Positions 9,642 through 16,900 of a stretch of DNA of 64,000 nt are shown in pieces; the first letter of the stretch is position 1, and the number at the start of each line of letters is the position of its first letter. The notes under the pieces are model-generated. The model saw nothing but the letters and a program-made list of their open reading frames with translations, was not told the origin of the DNA and did not search any database. The position numbers and the translations under genes were made by a program. Source of the stretch: an uncultured Rhodospira sp. (GTDB lineage Bacteria; Pseudomonadota; Alphaproteobacteria; Rhodospirillales; Rhodospirillaceae). The stretch lies in assembly GCF_937138205.1 (NCBI RefSeq), contig NZ_CAKZOT010000047.1, positions 16,931 through 80,930 of the forward strand, read 5' to 3'.

Positions 9642-10676
9642 ATGAGTTCCGTCACCGAATCCAACGACACCCTCGTCGGCGTGCCCGAAGCCGGTCCCGA
9701 TCAGGCAGTGCTGGAAGACGTAGAAAGACTGGGACACCGAATCAAGGCGGCGCGCGTGGCCATCGGTCGCATCATCTTCGGCCAGGAGGCGGTGATCGAC
9801 GGCACGCTGGTCACCCTGCTGTCGGGCGGGCATTGCCTTTTGATCGGGGTGCCGGGGCTGGCCAAGACGCGGCTGGTGCAGACCCTGGGCGTGGTTCTGG
9901 GGCTGGACGCCAAACGCGTGCAGTTCACCCCCGACCTGATGCCGGCGGACATCCTCGGCTCCGAGGTGCTGGAGCAGGACGAGAGCGGCCGGCGCGGCTT
10001 TCGGTTCATTCCCGGGCCGGTGTTCTGTCAGTTGCTGATGGCTGACGAGATCAACCGCGCCAGCCCGCGCACCCAGTCGGCCCTGTTGCAGGCCATGCAG
10101 GAGCACAAGGTCTCGGTGGCCGGGCACTACCACGACCTGCCGGCGCCGTTTCACGTCTTGGCCACCCAGAATCCCATCGAGCAGGAGGGCACCTATCCGC
10201 TGCCGGAGGCCCAGCTCGACCGGTTCCTGATGCAGGTGGACATCGGCTACCCGGATCGGGCGGCCGAGCGGGCCATGCTGGCGGCCACCACCACCGACCA
10301 CGACGTCGCCCCCGAAGCGACTCTGACACAGGAAGACCTGCTGGCCGCGCAACGGCTGGTGCGGCGCGTGCCCATGGGCGAGAGCGTGGTCGAGGCCATC
10401 CTCACCCTGGTGCGCAACGGCCGACCGGAGACCACCGCGTTGCCCGAGGTCAAACTGCACGTGGCGTGGGGACCGGGGCCGCGCGCGAGCCAGTCGCTGG
10501 CACTGGCCTGCAGGGCGCGGGCCATTCTCCAGGGGAGGCTGGCGCCGAGTGTCGATGACGTGGTCGCGCTCGCCCGCCCGGTGCTGATCCACCGCATGGC
10601 GCCGACCTTAACCGCGCGGGCCGACGGCGTGACCCTGGGCGAGATCATCGACCGCCTGGTGCAGACGGTGGAGTGA
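9642..10676 (+). CDS. MoxR family AAA+ ATPase
   Basis: A 344-residue protein. Walker A is in IGVPGLAKTRL (about 70-80), Walker B in LLMADEINRASPRTQSALL, and sensor 1 in ATQNPIEQEGTYPLPEAQLDRF, with the C-terminal lid after about residue 260. MoxR ATPases act as chaperone-like maturation factors, usually encoded with DUF58 and VWA-domain genes. Here no such partner follows; the next gene is a heme sensor. GAGAGGAGAGG precedes the ATG, which fixes the start well inside a longer open frame. Confidence 0.93.
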   Translation: MSSVTESNDTLVGVPEAGPDQAVLEDVERLGHRIKAARVAIGRIIFGQEAVIDGTLVTLLSGGHCLLIGVPGLAKTRLVQTLGVVLGLDAKRVQFTPDLMPADILGSEVLEQDESGRRGFRFIPGPVFCQLLMADEINRASPRTQSALLQAMQEHKVSVAGHYHDLPAPFHVLATQNPIEQEGTYPLPEAQLDRFLMQVDIGYPDRAAERAMLAATTTDHDVAPEATLTQEDLLAAQRLVRRVPMGESVVEAILTLVRNGRPETTALPEVKLHVAWGPGPRASQSLALACRARAILQGRLAPSVDDVVALARPVLIHRMAPTLTARADGVTLGEIIDRLVQTVE

Positions 10677-10809
10677 GACGTTTTCCGGACGGGCGCGAAA
10701 AGGGTTGCCGCGCCCCTGCGTTCAGTTATTATTATTCTAATATGAGGAGTGCGGGTATTCGGCCTTTTGCGGGCTTTTTCCACAGTTTTTGGTGATGGGG
10801 GAGCGGTCC

Positions 10810-11682
10810 ATGGGGCTCGGAACGAAGTTCAACCTGGTGCTGTTCGGCATGTTCGCCGCCGGGCTGGCGGTGGCGGCCATGCTGACCTATCACCTTCTCC
10901 AGGACTTCGCGCGGGAGGCCGTGCTTGGCCGGGCGCGGGTGATGATGGATACGGCCCAGGCCGTGCGCTCCTATACCGCAACCGAGATTCGACCCCTGCT
11001 GGCCGACCGCATGGACGACACGTTCCTGCCGCACACCGTGCCGTCGTTCGCCGCACAGGAGAACCTCCGCCGGGTGGTCGAGGACTACCCGGATTTCTCC
11101 TACAAGGAGGCGGCGCTCAACCCGACCAACCCGGTCGACCGTGCCACCGATTGGGAAGCCGACATCATCAACCTGTTCCGCAAGGACCGCGACCAGGAGG
11201 AACTGGTGACCATCCGGGAGACGCCCACGGGCCAGGCGCTGGTGCTGGCGCGGCCTCTGGTGGTCAATGACGAAAGCTGCCTGACCTGCCACAGTACGGT
11301 GCAGGCCGCGCCCGGGTCGATGCTGGCGGTCTACGGTCCCAGCAACGGGTTCGGTTGGGAACTGAACGAGGTGATCGGCGCCCAGGTCGTCAGTGTGCCG
11401 ATGTCGGTGCCGCTGCAGCGGGCGTGGACCACGTTCCTGATTGTCATCGGCACCCTGGCCGCCGTGTTTCTGGTGGTCGCCGTGCTGCTCAACATCTTTC
11501 TGCGGGTGCTGGTCATCCGGCCCGTGGTGCGGCTGTCGAACATGGCCGTCGAGGTGAGCATGGGCAACATGGACCTGCCGGAGGTGAAGCACGACAGCCG
11601 CGACGAGATCGGGGCGCTGTCCGCCGCCTTCGCGCGGATGCGCCGCAGCCTGGAAACCGCGCTGAACATGCTCAAGGAGTAG
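10810..11682 (+). CDS. Membrane c-heme sensor (DUF3365/Tll0287-like) with HAMP domain
   Basis: A 290-residue predicted sensor. TM1 is at about residues 8-26. A periplasmic domain of about 180 residues carries the c-type heme motif CLTCH at 157-161, in the layout of the DUF3365 (Tll0287-like) domain. TM2 is at about 208-232, and a HAMP-like linker runs to the end (RPVVRLSNMAVEVSMGNMD to LNMLKE). There is no kinase, cyclase or methyl-accepting domain. The ATG at 10810 follows GGGGGAG by 6 bases; an in-frame ATG at 10795 is possible. The next gene, a Ser/Thr kinase, begins 10 bases later, so the two are probably co-translated. Confidence 0.85.
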   Translation: MGLGTKFNLVLFGMFAAGLAVAAMLTYHLLQDFAREAVLGRARVMMDTAQAVRSYTATEIRPLLADRMDDTFLPHTVPSFAAQENLRRVVEDYPDFSYKEAALNPTNPVDRATDWEADIINLFRKDRDQEELVTIRETPTGQALVLARPLVVNDESCLTCHSTVQAAPGSMLAVYGPSNGFGWELNEVIGAQVVSVPMSVPLQRAWTTFLIVIGTLAAVFLVVAVLLNIFLRVLVIRPVVRLSNMAVEVSMGNMDLPEVKHDSRDEIGALSAAFARMRRSLETALNMLKE

Positions 11683-11692
11683 GGCGGACCGA

Positions 11693-13171
11693 ATGGAAGG
11701 CGGGACTATGACGATGGACCGGGACCGGACCGCGCCCGAGCGGATTGGCCGCTATCGGATCGACGGCGAGTTGGGCCGTGGGGCGATGGGCGTGGTCTAT
11801 CGCGGCCACGACGAGGACATCGACCGGCCGGTGGCGCTGAAGACCGTGCGCGCCGATCTGCTGGACGGACCGGACGCCGACAACTGGCTGACCCGCTTCC
11901 GGCAGGAAGCCCGCGCCGCCGCCCGCTGCCTGCACCCCAACATCGTGACCGTGTTCGAATACGGTGAGGACGCCGGGCTCGCCTTCATCGCCATGGAATA
12001 CGTGCGTGGTCGGTCGCTGCAGGCATTCCTGGCCCGCGACACTCCGTTCGGGACTCAGATCAGCGTCCGTGTCGTCTCGCAGGTGCTGTCCGCCCTGGGC
12101 GCGGCGCACGCGCTTGGCGTCGTTCACCGCGACATCAAGCCGAGCAATGTGATTATCCTGGAGTCGGGCGCCGTCAAAGTCACCGATTTCGGCATCGCCC
12201 GTCTGGCGGACTCGGTCAGCCTGTCCCAGCACGGCGCGATGGTTGGCACCCCGGGCTACATGGCGCCGGAGCAGTTCACTGGCGGGACCGTGGATGCCCG
12301 CACCGATCTGTTCGCCGTGGGCGTGGTCCTTTACGAGCTTCTGACCGGGCGCAAGCCGTTCCCCGGCAAGAGTATGCACGAGGTGATGTACCGGGTCCTG
12401 AACGGCGCGCCGGAGCCACCCGTGGGCCGGACCGAGCCGCTGTCCAAGGAGCTGATCGCGGTCATGATGACGGCGCTGGCGCGAGACCCGGACGATCGCT
12501 ATCCCGATGCCGCCGCGTTCCGGCGGGCGCTCAAGGCGGCGGCGCCGGCCGGGGCGGTCGCCCCCGAGGGGGAAGACGATCCGGCCGATGCGGTGGACGC
12601 CACGCGAGTCATGAAGCTGGCCGACGCCGCGCCGCCGGCCGGTCCGGCCGGTGAACTCGACGAGGCGGCCGTGCGTCAGGCCAGAGAGCATCTGGCGACC
12701 CATATCGGCCCGGTCGCCTCGGTCATCGTGCGCGACGCGGTCACCCGGGTGAGCGGCGTGCGGCAGCTCTATGAGGTGCTGGCGGAGCATATTCCCGATG
12801 ACGCCGAACGCACTGCGTTCCAGCGCAAGGCGGTGCGCGGCGCGTTGGGGGTGACGCGCGGCAGCGGGACGCAAGCGGGGACCGGCGGGTCTCGGCCGAC
12901 GGGGGCCGGTTCGGGCGTGCGCACGGGTGTTCGCACGGGCACGTCCGCCACCGGCGGCAGTCAGGCGGCGCCGGTGAACGGGGCGATCGTGGACGAGGAC
13001 AAGGACCGCCTGCGCTTGGCGCTGGCCGAGCACCTGGGGCCGATCGCCGGCGTCCTGGTCAAGCGCGAGGCCGCGCGGGCCAACAGTCCCGCCCACCTGG
13101 GCCAGTTGCTGGCCGAGCACATCGACGATCCCGACGCCCGCAATGCGTTTCTCAAGCGTGTGCGTGGGTGA
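11693..13171 (+). CDS. PknB-type serine/threonine protein kinase with duplicated C-terminal domain
   Basis: A 492-residue soluble kinase. The catalytic domain spans about residues 20-285, with glycine loop GRGAMGVVYRG, Lys50, HRDIKPSN (Asp147), DFG (165-167) and GTPGYMAPEQ. Past a linker come two related segments of about 55 residues, near 324-378 and 436-490. They share the pattern R.HLA.H.GP.A.V.V followed by L...LAEHI and an F.(R/K) end, and are separated by a Gly/Thr/Ser-rich linker. No transmembrane or PASTA domains are present. The start may be 11693 or 11708 (GGAAGG precedes the latter). It lies directly downstream of the heme-HAMP protein, which suggests they form a signalling pair. 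Confidence 0.93.
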   Translation: MEGGTMTMDRDRTAPERIGRYRIDGELGRGAMGVVYRGHDEDIDRPVALKTVRADLLDGPDADNWLTRFRQEARAAARCLHPNIVTVFEYGEDAGLAFIAMEYVRGRSLQAFLARDTPFGTQISVRVVSQVLSALGAAHALGVVHRDIKPSNVIILESGAVKVTDFGIARLADSVSLSQHGAMVGTPGYMAPEQFTGGTVDARTDLFAVGVVLYELLTGRKPFPGKSMHEVMYRVLNGAPEPPVGRTEPLSKELIAVMMTALARDPDDRYPDAAAFRRALKAAAPAGAVAPEGEDDPADAVDATRVMKLADAAPPAGPAGELDEAAVRQAREHLATHIGPVASVIVRDAVTRVSGVRQLYEVLAEHIPDDAERTAFQRKAVRGALGVTRGSGTQAGTGGSRPTGAGSGVRTGVRTGTSATGGSQAAPVNGAIVDEDKDRLRLALAEHLGPIAGVLVKREAARANSPAHLGQLLAEHIDDPDARNAFLKRVRG

Positions 13172-13194
13172 TCGGATCTTCGACCGTATTACCC

Positions 13195-14037
13195 TCAGGC
13201 GACTGTCGGACCGGACAGGTGGCTCCAGCCAAAGGCGATCATGCCGACGCCGATGACGGCGATGATGGCCGCCGAGACATAGGGCGCCTTGGCCAGCCAG
13301 CGGTCAAACCGTCGCGTCCGGCGGGAAACGGCGCGCAAGCCCACCGCCGCGATGACGCCGGCGGCGACCAGTGTGACGGCAAGGCCGACGCTGAAGGCGC
13401 CAACCAGCCCCACACCCAGCCAGAAGCGGTCCAGGTGCAGGCACAGGATCAGCACCGTGATGGCGGCCGAACAGGGAATCAGCCCGCCGGTCAGGCCGAA
13501 CAGAACGACCTGAGGCGTGGTGGCGCCACCGGCCGCCGCCGCGCCTTTGAACCGGGACTCGATCTCGCGCGCGTGCGCCGCCGCATGAGCGTCGCTGCTC
13601 CCCTCCCCGGGGAGGGGATGCGAATGGTCGTGATGATGAGAATGGTCATGGTGGTGATCGTGCCCGTGCCCATGCCCATGATTGGCGGCGGGCGCGTCGG
13701 CGCGGCGGGTGCTGATCCACATCCACCCGGCGATGACCAGGATGATCGCGCCCGAAGCCATCATGAACCACGGCTCCAGGTCCTCGCCGATCATCGCTTC
13801 GCCGAAGCGTAGCGCCAGCAGGGCCAGGATCCAGACGATCAGGGTGTGCGAGACGGCGGCCGCCAGCCCCAGCAGCACAGCCTGCGCCACGGTGCCGCGC
13901 ACGGCGACGATGAACGCCGCCATCATGGTCTTGGAATGCCCGGGCTCCAGCCCGTGCAGGGCGCCCAGAGCCAACGCCGTTGCGGCCAGCAATACCGGCT
14001 GCCCGCCGCCGTCGGAAATCGCCGTGGTCAGGTCCAT
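13195..14037 (-). CDS. Nickel/cobalt efflux protein, RcnA/NicO family
   Basis: A 280-residue polytopic membrane protein. LGALHGLEPGHSKTMMAAF near the N-terminus carries the HX(n)H-type signature of the NicO/RcnA family. A cytoplasmic histidine-rich loop (about residues 120-145, repeated GHGHGH and DHHHDHSHHHDHSH) is typical of RcnA. The C-terminal half has LTGGLIPCSAAITVLILCLH. The ATG at 14037 is preferred over the longer frame, which runs into the regulator gene. It is 17 bases downstream of an RcnR/CsoR-type repressor, so metal-responsive control is very likely. The metal could be Ni or Co. Confidence 0.88.
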   Translation of the reverse strand: MDLTTAISDGGGQPVLLAATALALGALHGLEPGHSKTMMAAFIVAVRGTVAQAVLLGLAAAVSHTLIVWILALLALRFGEAMIGEDLEPWFMMASGAIILVIAGWMWISTRRADAPAANHGHGHGHDHHHDHSHHHDHSHPLPGEGSSDAHAAAHAREIESRFKGAAAAGGATTPQVVLFGLTGGLIPCSAAITVLILCLHLDRFWLGVGLVGAFSVGLAVTLVAAGVIAAVGLRAVSRRTRRFDRWLAKAPYVSAAIIAVIGVGMIAFGWSHLSGPTVA

Positions 14038-14054
14038 GGTCCCGTCCTTTCCGG

Positions 14055-14381
14055 CTACAGATAGCGCGAGATTTCCTTGAACTCGGCCAGCACCGCCTTG
14101 GTCTCCGGCCCCTCGCGCACCACGCCGTCGAGGCAGTGGTCGATGTGATCGCGGATGAACACCTGCTTGGCCTGTCGCACCGCCGCCTCGACCGCCGCGA
14201 GCTGCTGGGCCACGTCCACGCACGGGCGCTCTTCCTCGATCATGGCGCTGATCTTGCGCAGATGGCCCTCGGCGCGGCGCAGGCGCTTGATGATGTCGCC
14301 GTGCGTCGTATGCACGGGCTTCGCCTGGGGCGTCGTCGCATCGTCAGGCGTGGGGGCGGTCTCCACCGTGGTCATGGTCAT
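14055..14381 (-). CDS. RcnR/CsoR family metal-sensing repressor
   Basis: A 108-residue all-helical regulator. HGDIIKRLRRAEGHLRKI matches the DNA-contacting first helix, a cysteine follows in ERPCVDVAQQLAAVEAAV (the conserved Cys), and a further histidine/cysteine cluster lies in DHIDHCLDGV. These are the positions used for Ni/Co or Cu binding in RcnR/CsoR proteins. Placement before an RcnA-type exporter favours Ni/Co sensing. A candidate operator lies 42 bases upstream of the ATG. Confidence 0.87.
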   Translation of the reverse strand: MTMTTVETAPTPDDATTPQAKPVHTTHGDIIKRLRRAEGHLRKISAMIEEERPCVDVAQQLAAVEAAVRQAKQVFIRDHIDHCLDGVVREGPETKAVLAEFKEISRYL

Positions 14382-14422
14382 CGAGTCCCTGGTCTGTCGC
14401 GCGTCACGTCAAGATATAACCT

Positions 14423-14439
14423 ATCCCCCCGGAGGGGAT
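14423..14439. promoter_or_regulatory. Candidate RcnR/CsoR operator
   Basis: The sequence ATCCCCCCGGAGGGGAT has perfect 6-bp arms (ATCCCC/GGGGAT) around a GC-rich centre. RcnR/CsoR-family operators are inverted repeats flanking G/C tracts. It lies just upstream of the repressor-exporter operon and downstream of a TATAAC-like hexamer at 14415-14420 (plus strand). Confidence 0.6.
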
Positions 14440-14618
14440 CTGTCAATGCGAACGCATCTCAAGTGGTGGGACTCGCCATGGGACCCTTCGCCTTGGGCCG
14501 CCGGGGACGCTACACTGTGCGCCAGTCCCGTTCCAGGGGCCCTCTCAACCCCGGCGCACCGCCGCCGCCCATTCGGGGTCCGGCACGCCTCGGGGACAGC
14601 ACACGGGAAGGACATCCG

Positions 14619-15137
14619 ATGGACCTGGAGACCGCGCCCTCGACCGTCCACGCCACCTGCGTTGCCCTGGCCGAGGGCGGCGTGCTGTTGCGGGGCGGCG
14701 CCGGATCCGGCAAGTCCGATCTGGCGTTGCGCCTGTTGGAAAGCGGCGACGCGCGGCTGGTGGCCGACGATCGCGTGATTCTCGATCGCGACCCGGACAC
14801 CGAGCATGTGTACGCCTCAACGCCGGAGCCGTTGCGCGGCCTTCTGGAAGTGCGGGGAATCGGGGTGATTTCCCTGGACACCTCGCGCTGGGTGGCCAAC
14901 GCGCCGTTGATCGCGGTGATCGACATGGCGCCGCTGCCCGGCGCGGTGCCGCGCACGCCGTCGGCGCTGACCTGCGACCCGGTGGCCGATGCCAACCGGT
15001 ACAGCCCGCACAAGGGAACCCGGGTGCGCCGCTTCGTGCTGTGGCCGTTCGAGGTCTCGGCGCCGGCCAAGGTGCGCCTGGCGGCGGCCATCGCGACAGA
15101 GGCGATCGTGCCCCTGACGGAACAGGATGTGTCATGA
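14619..15137 (+). CDS. hprK: HPr kinase/phosphorylase, short alphaproteobacterial form
   Basis: A 172-residue protein lacking the N-terminal domain of the roughly 310-residue Firmicutes enzyme. It has Walker A in RGGAGSGKSDLALRLL (about 25-40), the DDRV segment, and the HprK/P signature LEVRGIGVISLD. It phosphorylates HPr on the conserved serine. The ATG at 14619 follows GGGAAGGA. The stop overlaps the rapZ ATG (ATGA). In many relatives a chvG/chvI two-component system precedes hprK; here a metal-efflux operon does. Confidence 0.92.
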   Translation: MDLETAPSTVHATCVALAEGGVLLRGGAGSGKSDLALRLLESGDARLVADDRVILDRDPDTEHVYASTPEPLRGLLEVRGIGVISLDTSRWVANAPLIAVIDMAPLPGAVPRTPSALTCDPVADANRYSPHKGTRVRRFVLWPFEVSAPAKVRLAAAIATEAIVPLTEQDVS

Positions 15138-16123
15138 GCGAACAGCCCCTGGCGGTTCGGGCTGACGCTGCCGACTCGGAAGGTGCCGCGCCTGAACACC
15201 AGCGCCTTGTGGTGCTGACCGGCATGTCGGGCGCGGGCAAGTCCTCGGCGCTGGCGGCCCTGGAGGACCTGGGGTACGAGGCGGTGGACAACCTGCCGCT
15301 GGCCCTGCTCGACGGATTGATCGCCGGCGGCACGCTCGACCGGCCGCTGGCGGTGGTGATCGACGTGCGCACGCGCGATTTCACCGTCGAGCGCCTGCTG
15401 GACACCATCGACCGTTTGCGCGAGCGGCCGGCGCTGGACGTGACCCTGTTGTTCCTGGACTGCGACGATGACGTGTTGCGCCGGCGGTTCACCGAGACTC
15501 GGCGACGCCATCCGCTGGCCCTCGACCGGCCGTTGAGTGATGGCCTGGCGCTGGAACGGGCGCGCATGGAGCCGCTGCGCGCGCGCGCCGACGTGATGGT
15601 CGACACCGCCCACTGGACCCTGGGCGACCTGAAACGCCGCCTGGAGGATCAGCTCGGCCTGGCGCCCGGCACGGATACCACGTTGATCGCGGTGGTGTCG
15701 TTCGGCTTTCGGCACGGGCTGCCGCGCGAGGCGGATCTTGTGTTCGACGTCCGTTTCCTGCGTAATCCCCACTACGTGACGGAATTGAGACCGTTGTGCG
15801 GGCGTGACGCGCCGGTGGCGGCCTACGTCGACACCGATCCGGACCTTGACCGGTTCTGGTCGGCGCTGACGGGGTTGCTGGAGGTGGTCCTGCGCCGGCA
15901 ACAGGGCGAGGGGAAGAGCTATCTGACGCTGGCCATCGGCTGCACCGGCGGAAGGCACCGATCGGTGCTGCTGGCGGAACGGCTGGGAGCGTGGTTGCAG
16001 GGCCGGGGAGAGCGGGTCACGGTGCGTCACCGTGATCTGGATCGAAGCGGAGACGGGAGAGGACAGAGGGAAACGATGCCGAGCACAAGCGCGAGCGCGA
16101 CGGGTGGAGACACGGGCCGATGA
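15134..16123 (+). CDS. rapZ: RapZ-type nucleotide-binding protein (YvcJ family)
   Basis: A 329-residue P-loop protein with Walker A in LTGMSGAGKSSALAAL (about 28-43), DNLPLALL, the C-terminal segment SYLTLAIGCTGGRHRSVLLAERL, and a serine-rich tail of about 25 residues. In enterobacteria RapZ is an RNA adaptor controlling GlmS. In alphaproteobacteria it is encoded with PTS regulators and its target is less clear. It overlaps hprK and the EIIA gene by 4 bases at both ends, indicating one operon. Confidence 0.93.
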   Translation: MSEQPLAVRADAADSEGAAPEHQRLVVLTGMSGAGKSSALAALEDLGYEAVDNLPLALLDGLIAGGTLDRPLAVVIDVRTRDFTVERLLDTIDRLRERPALDVTLLFLDCDDDVLRRRFTETRRRHPLALDRPLSDGLALERARMEPLRARADVMVDTAHWTLGDLKRRLEDQLGLAPGTDTTLIAVVSFGFRHGLPREADLVFDVRFLRNPHYVTELRPLCGRDAPVAAYVDTDPDLDRFWSALTGLLEVVLRRQQGEGKSYLTLAIGCTGGRHRSVLLAERLGAWLQGRGERVTVRHRDLDRSGDGRGQRETMPSTSASATGGDTGR

Positions 16124-16521
16124 TCGGACTGGTTCTCGTCACGCACGGCCGCCTTGCCGAGGAGATGCTGGCCGCGCTGGAGCACGTGGTGGGCGCTCAG
16201 CCGAACGTCGCCACCATCTGTATTGGTCCCGACGACGACATGGAACAGCGCCGGGCCGACATCGTCGAGGCCGCCGCGCGGGTCGAGCAGGGGCAAGGGG
16301 TGATCGTGCTGACCGACATGTTCGGCGGCACGCCGTCCAATCTCGCCATTTCGATCATGGACCGGGCGAGCATCGAGGTGATCGCCGGCGTCAACCTGCC
16401 GATGCTGATCAAGCTGGCGTCCGTGCGATCGACCGAACCGCTCACCGACGCGGTGACCAGCGCCCAGCTGGCCGGGCGCAAGTATATCAACGTGGCCTCG
16501 CGCCTTTTGACGCAGGAGTAG
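16120..16521 (+). CDS. PTS EIIA component, mannose/fructose (EIIA-Man) family
   Basis: A 133-residue single-domain EIIA. The opening MIGLVLVTHGRLAEEML holds the phosphorylated His9. LTDMFGGTPSNLAIS is the second family signature. No EIIB, C or D genes follow, so this protein is likely regulatory rather than part of a sugar transporter. It lies between rapZ (4-base overlap) and HPr (4-base gap). Confidence 0.93.
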   Translation: MIGLVLVTHGRLAEEMLAALEHVVGAQPNVATICIGPDDDMEQRRADIVEAAARVEQGQGVIVLTDMFGGTPSNLAISIMDRASIEVIAGVNLPMLIKLASVRSTEPLTDAVTSAQLAGRKYINVASRLLTQE

Positions 16522-16525
16522 TCCG

Positions 16526-16900
16526 GTGTCCGCCCCGCCCTCCACGCCCGTGCCGCCGTTCCGCCCCCGCGTCGTGCGGTCCGCCGATGACGGCGGCGGT
16601 TCGGGCGTGGCCGCCGCGCGCGCCGGGGCCGGGCGGGTGCGAGCCGAGTGCACGATCGTCAACCAACGCGGCCTGCACGCGCGGGCCGCCGCCCGCTTCG
16701 TCAAGACCGTCGAGCGCTTCGACGCGGCGGTGACGGTGTTCAGCCGGGGCCAGGAGGTGTCGGGCCATTCCATCATGGGCCTGATGATGCTGGCGGCCGG
16801 TCCCGGTTCGGTCATTCAGGTGGTCTGTGAGGGCCGGGAGGCGCAAGAGGTGCTGGAGGCCCTGCAAGCGTTGATCGCGGGCCGGTTCCATGAGGACTAG
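16526..16900 (+). CDS. HPr phosphocarrier protein with long N-terminal extension
   Basis: A 124-residue protein. The HPr fold starts only at about residue 37. His51 in QRGLHARAAARFV is the EI phosphorylation site. Ser82 in GHSIMGLMML is the HprK site. The 36-residue Pro/Ala/Gly-rich extension is unusual compared with roughly 90-residue HPr. It depends on a GTG start 4 bases after the EIIA stop; a downstream start giving a normal-length HPr is not obvious. The end overlaps the EI gene by 11 bases. Confidence 0.9.
   Translation: MSAPPSTPVPPFRPRVVRSADDGGGSGVAAARAGAGRVRAECTIVNQRGLHARAAARFVKTVERFDAAVTVFSRGQEVSGHSIMGLMMLAAGPGSVIQVVCEGREAQEVLEALQALIAGRFHED

Noticed and set aside
13980..14618. Longer start for hprK
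   Set aside because: The extended frame crosses the antisense regulator gene and its operator; GGGAAGGA before the ATG at 14619 and the conserved short N-terminus support the later start.
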